Position numbers and translations under genes: made by a program. The notes under the pieces were generated by a model that was not told the DNA's origin, ran no database searches, and worked only from the letters and a program-made list of their open reading frames with translations. Of a stretch of DNA of 64,000 nt, positions 59,834 to 64,000 are shown in pieces. Each line of letters begins with the position of its first letter. Position 1 is the first letter of the stretch. Source of the stretch: Treponema pallidum subsp. pallidum str. Nichols (GTDB lineage: Bacteria > Spirochaetota > Spirochaetia > Treponematales > Treponemataceae); contig NC_021490.2 of assembly GCF_000410535.2 (NCBI RefSeq), positions 1,075,634 to 1,139,633 on the forward strand. The letters run 5' to 3'.

Positions 59834-59892
59834 AGGACTGCGCGAACTCGCTCGCTCCGTCAGACAGGATGCGGTCTGCGCAAAGAAACGAA

Positions 59893-59913
59893 CCTCCTAT
59901 CTATCATAGGAGG
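59893..59913 (-). terminator. Intrinsic terminator downstream of hemolysin III gene
   Basis: CCTCCTAT (59893-59900) and ATAGGAGG (59906-59913) form an eight-base-pair stem with a five-base loop. On the minus strand it is followed by TTCGTTTCTTT, a T-rich tail, ten bases past the hlyIII stop. On the plus strand it could also weakly terminate copA transcription. Confidence 0.65.
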
Positions 59914-59922
59914 CTTATGGAT

Positions 59923-60639
59923 TTAAAAGCTTAAATACAGCGAAAAAAAATGCATGACGCTACCGCCGATGACGAACATATGCCAGATAGTATGCGTCCA
60001 CTTTATTCTCTTGAGTGCGTAGAATACACAACCAACCGTGTAGAGCACGCCTCCTAATACCAAAAACAGAAAGCTAATCTCAGGGAGCCGTTCCCGCAAC
60101 GGCTTTGCTACAAACACTACCAGCCACCCCATCGCTATATACATCACGAGAGACAGCCACCGTACCCGATGCCCAAACACGGAGTATATTACGCTCCCAC
60201 TACACGCTAATCCCCAAATAACCCCAAAAACAGTCCATCCGATCGCGCCGTACAGTGTAGTCAGGCAACTCGCAGTATACGTACCTGCAATGAGCACGTA
60301 AATACAACAGTGATCAATAACACCGAACACATACTTCGCTCCACGAGGCAGAGCATGGTACAGCGTAGAGCACAGGTACAGCACAATGAGTGAGGAGCCA
60401 AAGACACTAAAACCAACAACATAGCGAGCCGTCAAGTCAGCCGGCGTATAGTGCACTGCACGCACCACCAGGAGCACCAGTGCAACGATGGATAGTCCGA
60501 CACCGATACCGTGGGTGACTGCATTTGCGATTTCCTCACCAAGAGAATAGCTCTCCTGGTAAGATCGTATGGACTTAGCACAGGCCGCAGACGCAGGACA
60601 GATAGCATCCGATCCGTCTGCGTTAACAATTTTTTCCAC
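59923..60639 (-). CDS. Hemolysin III family membrane protein (YqfA/PAQR)
   Basis: The protein is 238 aa from GTG 60639, with GAAGGGGG upstream. Seven hydrophobic segments follow a ~35-residue polar head. The family motifs are '[17 protein letters not shown]', '[20 protein letters not shown]' (conserved Ser, His and Asp) and '[16 protein letters not shown]'. Members form the bacterial branch of the progestin/adipoQ receptor family. Hemolytic activity was shown only for some, so the role here is open. It follows tpF1 on the same strand. Confidence 0.9.
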
Positions 60640-60797
60640 AAAACGCCCCCTTCCGTAGGACGATTATGCACACTTCCCCAAGCACTTCAACCAACACCTC
60701 CCTCCCCTCATGCTGTAACGGGAGAGAGGCCTTATGTGCAAAATACAGGACTTCCAGCGCATGGCCGTACGTGTGTTGTACGTACAGCCTGCTCTAC

Positions 60798-61331
60798 CTA
60801 GGCTTTCAGGGTAGCACCAAGCATCCAAATGGCCTTTCCCAACGTCCTCAGTATGTCTGTGATAATGCCGTCAGTCACTGCATCCCCACTTTCAGCTGCA
60901 AGTACTTGCGTTTGGCTGAATCGCGTACTTAGGTATTCAAAATCCCGCTTTACGCGCGCAAGCGCAGAGACGATAGTGATCTCTTTCTCCGTCTCTTCTG
61001 CAATTCCACTCAACGCAAGGTATTCAGCCATAGACGCAGGAGCCTGCGCGCCCAGCTGTAACAACCGCTCGGCAATCGTATCAAAGGCTTCAGTAACTGA
61101 TACATAATACTCTTCAAGGAGCTCATGCACCTGTTTAAACTCAATGCCGTAGATGTGCCAGTGATAGTTATGTAGCTTGATATACAGTACTCCCAGATCC
61201 GCTACATGCTGGCGCAATTGCTCGCAGATAGCAGCAATGGCACGAGCGTCCGGTACACCGGGGGCGCTGGCTCCAACTGCAGCGCTCGTGGCGGTGCTGT
61301 GGTATTTTTTTCCATCTGTACACATGTTCAT
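60798..61331 (-). CDS. tpF1: Dps-like ferritin TpF1 (antigen 4D)
   Basis: The protein is 177 aa from ATG 61331, with GGAGGAG eight bases upstream; 177 aa agrees with the known TpF1 subunit. The Dps ferroxidase motif is present as 'YHWHIYGIEFKQVHELLEEYY' (broken: His, then Asp in 'EAFDTIAERL', and Glu). It forms a hollow oligomer storing iron and protecting DNA, and is a known immunodominant antigen of T. pallidum. The frame continues upstream but without homology. Direct repeats lie in its upstream region. Confidence 0.95.
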   Translation of the reverse strand: MNMCTDGKKYHSTATSAAVGASAPGVPDARAIAAICEQLRQHVADLGVLYIKLHNYHWHIYGIEFKQVHELLEEYYVSVTEAFDTIAERLLQLGAQAPASMAEYLALSGIAEETEKEITIVSALARVKRDFEYLSTRFSQTQVLAAESGDAVTDGIITDILRTLGKAIWMLGATLKA

Positions 61332-61429
61332 CGTTCTTTCTCCTCCAAACTTTAAAGCAAAAACCATGCCAACAAAAAATCGAAAGAAATGGAGCATAAC
61401 CACTGTCTTTTTGGACTTTTCCCGGCTTT

Positions 61430-61468
61430 TTTTCACCGATTGGTAAAATAATCATTTATTTTCACCGA
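61430..61468. repeat. Direct repeat TTTTCACCGA x2 between tpF1 and apt
   Basis: TTTTCACCGA occurs at 61430-61439 and 61459-61468, 29 bases start to start. The two copies flank an AT-rich stretch between the divergent genes tpF1 and apt. The spacing is near three helical turns, which fits binding of a regulator dimer pair, but this is inference. Confidence 0.45.
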
Positions 61469-61500
61469 GATTTCGTGAAGTTTCAGCGAAATCTTTTTTC
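61468..61500 (+). terminator. Terminator-like hairpin in the apt leader region
   Basis: AGATTTCG (61468-61475) pairs with CGAAATCT (61487-61494), an eight-base-pair stem with an 11-base loop, followed by TTTTT. It has the form of a factor-independent terminator on the plus strand but lies upstream of apt rather than after a plus-strand gene, so it may act as an attenuator. Confidence 0.5.
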
Positions 61501-61557
61501 CAGGAGACGTAATTCTCAATCCACCAAGCCTCCCAACAAACCGGTAAGATCATTGAC

Positions 61558-62130
61558 GTGCGTGGTATTGGACGTTACCATGCCCCTGTGGACGGACACG
61601 CGGCGCTGGACCGCGCAATTCGTAAGCGGATTGATTTCCCTAAAAAAGGAATTCTCTACTACGACATTACTGGCGTGCTGATGAACGCGGCTGTATTTCG
61701 TTACTGTCTTGATCAAATGGTGGAATTCTACCGCGATGAGCACGTTACCGCGGTCGCAGCAATCGAATCACGTGGCTTTATTTTTGCCGCGCCTTTTGCA
61801 GATCGCATGGGAATACCTCTTATTTTAGTTCGGAAGGCGGGGAAACTACCGGGGGATACGTACTCGTGCTCCTATTCCTTAGAGTATGGAAAGGCGACCG
61901 TTGAGGTTCACAAGAGCGATGTAGTCGCGGGGGCCCGCGTGCTGTTAACAGACGACCTGATTGCCACCGGTGGAACGCTGAATGCAGCGCGCACGATGCT
62001 CCGGGCTGGCGGGGCAGAAGTGGTGGGCTTCTTCGCCGTTGTGGGTTTACCATTCCTACGGTACCATGAGCTGATTGGGGATCTTCCCGTGAGAACGCTC
62101 ATCGAATACAACCAGGAAACTTCCAATTAA
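61558..62130 (+). CDS. apt: Adenine phosphoribosyltransferase
   Basis: The protein is 190 aa from GTG 61558; the ribosome-binding site is weak, and a GTG at 61588 is an alternative that better matches the family's usual length. 'IDFPKKGILYYDITGVL' is the APRT opening. 'AAIESRGFIFAAPFA' and the PRPP loop 'VLLTDDLIATGGTL' are canonical. It salvages adenine to AMP. A terminator-like hairpin at 61468 lies in its leader. Confidence 0.93.
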   Translation: MRGIGRYHAPVDGHAALDRAIRKRIDFPKKGILYYDITGVLMNAAVFRYCLDQMVEFYRDEHVTAVAAIESRGFIFAAPFADRMGIPLILVRKAGKLPGDTYSCSYSLEYGKATVEVHKSDVVAGARVLLTDDLIATGGTLNAARTMLRAGGAEVVGFFAVVGLPFLRYHELIGDLPVRTLIEYNQETSN

Positions 62131-62152
62131 CTTCTCCAAGGCAGGAGGAGTG

Positions 62153-63208
62153 TCACTGATCATACACAAACGCATCTAATGAGTGCCGACCGGCTAGCAG
62201 CGCAACCAGGCGATCAAATCCGAGTGCTGCTCCAGAGCAAGGGGGCATGCGTGCGCACGCGTGCGCAAAGCCCTCTGGAACAGGATGCACAACTCGCGCA
62301 GATCCCTGTTTTGCGGTTTGTTCTTCCCTGCAGTACCGGGTAACATGCTTCGCATCCCGCTGCTCTGTGTAACAGTTTATGAGTTCCACACCGCGGACGT
62401 ACAGTTCCCACCGTTCCTTTACCACCCAGTGAGGTGCGTCACCCTTGTTAGGTGACGTAGATTGTATCCCTGAGCGTCCAGTGTGTTCCTGCGCCAGGCA
62501 GGATATCTGTATAGGATAGTCATACAGCACGACGCAACGATCCTTTATTGACCTCAACTTTGGTTCAACAATATGCACGAGCAACAGTTCGTACAAATCG
62601 TCCCATGACCACTGGGTATAATCGACCCCCGCACGTGCTCCCAGGTCTATTCCGGAGCGCAATACTTCCTGCGCAAGCGTCTGTACACTACTCGCGTGCG
62701 AAAGGGAAAAGCCTGCATAGCGGAGAAAAGCTTCCTCGACCGTCACGTACTCGAAGGGAGCACAAAAACAAGCACACGAATATGGGTCCGCGAGCGGATG
62801 ACTCTGTACTTGTTCAACCACAAAGCGAAAGAGTTTGCTGCTTACATCGAGCGACGTCTTGTAGTCAGCGTACACCGTGTAGTATTCGACCATAGTAAAT
62901 TCCGGCCTATGCAAGGCGCCCATGGACTCTCCATTGCGATAGCACTTTGAGATCTGAAAAGCCGAACGTTGCAGTTGCGCGATGAGCGGTTTCAGAAAAA
63001 CCTCAGGAGAGGGAACGAGATATAACTTCTGTGTATCTTTAGCATGCACTGACGTAAAGTACTCGGTTTGAAACACCTCAAGACACCGTTCTGGAACGAG
63101 CGCACGGGCGAGTGCAGGCGTATCGAGCTCTATGTAGTGGTGTTCAAGGAAAAAATCACGCACTGCACGCAAGCACTGCGCGCGAAAGAGGACAGATTCG
63201 GTATCCAT
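62153..63208 (-). CDS. epmA: EpmA/GenX-type lysyl-tRNA synthetase paralogue
   Basis: The protein is 351 aa. It is a class II core without the anticodon-binding domain. Motif 1 lies near 'HYIELDTPALARA', motif 2 is 'QISKCYRNGE' with 'HRPEFTMVEYY', and motif 3 is 'GAALGFDRLVALLAG'. EpmA attaches beta-lysine or lysine to a conserved Lys of elongation factor P, relieving ribosome stalling at polyproline. The ATG overlaps the clpP stop as TAATG, so translation is coupled. EF-P and an EpmB-type aminomutase are not in the window. Confidence 0.9.
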   Translation of the reverse strand: MDTESVLFRAQCLRAVRDFFLEHHYIELDTPALARALVPERCLEVFQTEYFTSVHAKDTQKLYLVPSPEVFLKPLIAQLQRSAFQISKCYRNGESMGALHRPEFTMVEYYTVYADYKTSLDVSSKLFRFVVEQVQSHPLADPYSCACFCAPFEYVTVEEAFLRYAGFSLSHASSVQTLAQEVLRSGIDLGARAGVDYTQWSWDDLYELLLVHIVEPKLRSIKDRCVVLYDYPIQISCLAQEHTGRSGIQSTSPNKGDAPHWVVKERWELYVRGVELINCYTEQRDAKHVTRYCREEQTAKQGSARVVHPVPEGFAHACARMPPCSGAALGFDRLVALLAGRHSLDAFVYDQ

Positions 63209-63807
63209 TATTTCTTAGGAAGGTCCGCCCTTTTTTCAATCAGGTTCGAAATGAGACCATATTCTAGTGCTTGAGAAGCGTCGAGCCAGTAGTCTCGATT
63301 TGTATCCTGTGCAACTTTATCTAAGCTCACACCCGTTTCACTTGCGATCAAAGCGTTCAGTTTCGATCGCGTTTTCTCAAGCTCCCGTGCGTGGATTTCT
63401 ATGTCTGTCGCAACGCCACGCATACCAGAAAGGGGTTGGTGTATCAAGTACCGGCTATTGCGCAATCCAAACCTACAATCCTTTTTTGCCGCGAGCAAAA
63501 CGAGTACACCAGCACTCGCAACCAACCCCATTCCAATTGTGTACACTGGCGTCTTGACGAAGCGAATAACGTCAAAAATAGCGTACCCTGCATCCACATC
63601 CCCCCCAGGAGAATCCACGTACATATAGATGGGCTTCGAAACGGAAAGAGACTCCAATACAAAGAGTTGCCGTACTATTCCCTCTGCGAGGTCTTTACTT
63701 ATTTCCCCTGAAAGGAGAATTTGCCGCGTTTCCAAAAACTTCTGGAAAAAAACACTCTCCCCTGATTCTGAGTGCGCACGTTTTTCCTGCGTAGCATCAC
63801 ACCTCAT
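63208..63807 (-). CDS. clpP: ATP-dependent Clp protease proteolytic subunit
   Basis: The protein is 199 aa from ATG 63807, with GGGGAG and GGAG upstream. The catalytic triad is visible as Ser98 ('LVASAGV'), His123 ('RYLIHQPL') and Asp172 ('TNRDYW'). The nucleophile loop is 'VASAG' rather than the common 'AASMG'. 'YVDSPGG' is typical. Treponemes have two ClpP paralogues; this divergent form is likely ClpP2. It lies at the head of a two-gene unit with epmA. Confidence 0.94.
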   Translation of the reverse strand: MRCDATQEKRAHSESGESVFFQKFLETRQILLSGEISKDLAEGIVRQLFVLESLSVSKPIYMYVDSPGGDVDAGYAIFDVIRFVKTPVYTIGMGLVASAGVLVLLAAKKDCRFGLRNSRYLIHQPLSGMRGVATDIEIHARELEKTRSKLNALIASETGVSLDKVAQDTNRDYWLDASQALEYGLISNLIEKRADLPKK

Positions 63808-63869
63808 AACCACTCCGACTCCCCATTTCTCGCGGGCATGCTCACGGTATACTGTCGCGCAACAGCCCC

Positions 63870-63894
63870 ACACTAAACAAGAGCCGCTTAGTGT
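63870..63894. promoter_or_regulatory. Inverted repeat upstream of clpP, candidate operator
   Basis: ACACTAA (63870-63876) and TTAGTGT (63888-63894) are perfect inverted repeats with an 11-base spacer. They overlap the predicted -10 of clpP, the position expected of a repressor site. An RNA hairpin in the leader is the alternative reading. Confidence 0.45.
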
Positions 63895-63921
63895 AGCATA
63901 AAAACTTCTCTTGAATAACAA
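63890..63921 (-). promoter_or_regulatory. Predicted clpP promoter
   Basis: On the minus strand TTGTTA (63921-63916) is followed 19 bases later by TACACT (63895-63890), preceded by an extended -10 TG at one-base spacing. It lies ~83 bases before the clpP start. The spacer is slightly long, so the extended -10 would have to compensate. Confidence 0.4.
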
Positions 63922-64000
63922 GATAATCTACACCCACAAAGCAACGCGCGTATAACCTCTTCGTTTATTGCAGGCAAAATACAATAGGTTGTATCATAGG

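Noticed and set aside
61332..61436. 35-residue N-terminal extension of TpF1
   Set aside because: The known TpF1 length is 177 aa, matching ATG 61331 with GGAGGAG upstream.

Overview
The window is a gene-dense stretch of a spirochaete chromosome and almost certainly comes from Treponema pallidum or a very close relative. The sequence contains a Tpr-family surface protein (TprL type) with a poly-G tract just before its start, the TpF1/4D Dps-like antigen, a Tpn39b-like SurA/PpiC protein, ThyX beside a class I ribonucleotide reductase, a short alanyl-tRNA synthetase, and a GatCAB amidotransferase operon. From memory this gene order matches the last ~52 genes of the T. pallidum chromosome, ending at clpP2. 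No insertion sequence, prophage, CRISPR array or rRNA is visible.

Layout. 1-3.2 kb (+): a membrane-anchored TPR protein (possibly cut by the window edge), rubredoxin and a small unknown protein, ending in a perfect 20-bp hairpin terminator. 3.2-4.45 kb (-): tRNA-Leu and RlpA. 4.5-6.8 kb (+): TatD, which seems to start at AUA, and an unusual receiver-like/HATPase/cyclic-nucleotide-binding protein. 6.8-11.9 kb (-): a Na+/amino acid symporter, SppA, tRNA-Ala and a large unknown protein. 12-15.3 kb (+): FtsK and a His/Cys motif protein resembling L,D-transpeptidases. 15.4-17.4 kb (-): two exported proteins (lamin-tail-like and DUF2259). 17.5-18.5 kb (+): a polytopic membrane protein. 18.5-26.5 kb (-): a DNA-synthesis cluster nrdA-thyX-gyrB-dnaX-recR. 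26.6-29.9 kb (-): gpsA, ndk, pth and a sigma-70 factor. 30.1 kb (+): solitary groES. 30.4-35.7 kb (-): alaS, a SurA-like chaperone, nusB and a TPR protein with overlapping ends. 35.9-40.9 kb (+): rny and gatCAB. 41-44.2 kb (-): a small membrane protein, rplM, rpsI, recX and radA. 44.3-47 kb (+): an M3 oligopeptidase and uridine phosphorylase. 47-49.8 kb (-): a DbpA-type RNA-binding protein and a UvrD/Rep helicase. 50-51.9 kb (+): tprL. 52-53.3 kb (-): a patatin-like phospholipase and a NusG-domain-II protein. 53.4-54.4 kb (+): a Ca2+/Na+ exchanger. 54.4-57.3 kb (-): valS. 57.5-59.8 kb (+): a copper-type P-ATPase. 59.9-61.3 kb (-): hemolysin III and TpF1. 61.6-62.1 kb (+): apt. 62.2-63.8 kb (-): clpP and an EpmA/GenX-like protein.

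Most genes serve the information-processing core (replication, repair, tRNA charging and amidation, RNA decay, proteolysis). Layered onto these are a few envelope and pathogenesis functions (TprL, TpF1, RlpA, SppA, the exported proteins). No gene-free stretch exceeds 300 bases; the longest are 14434-14721, 49798-50057 and 29918-30166. I see no wholly new multi-gene system. The best leads are the apparent AUA start of tatD, the phase-variable poly-G and GC hairpin at tprL, the stand-alone DbpA RNA-binding domain, the His/Cys protein after ftsK, the receiver-like/HATPase/cNMP fusion, and two candidate operators (upstream of clpP and between tpF1 and apt).
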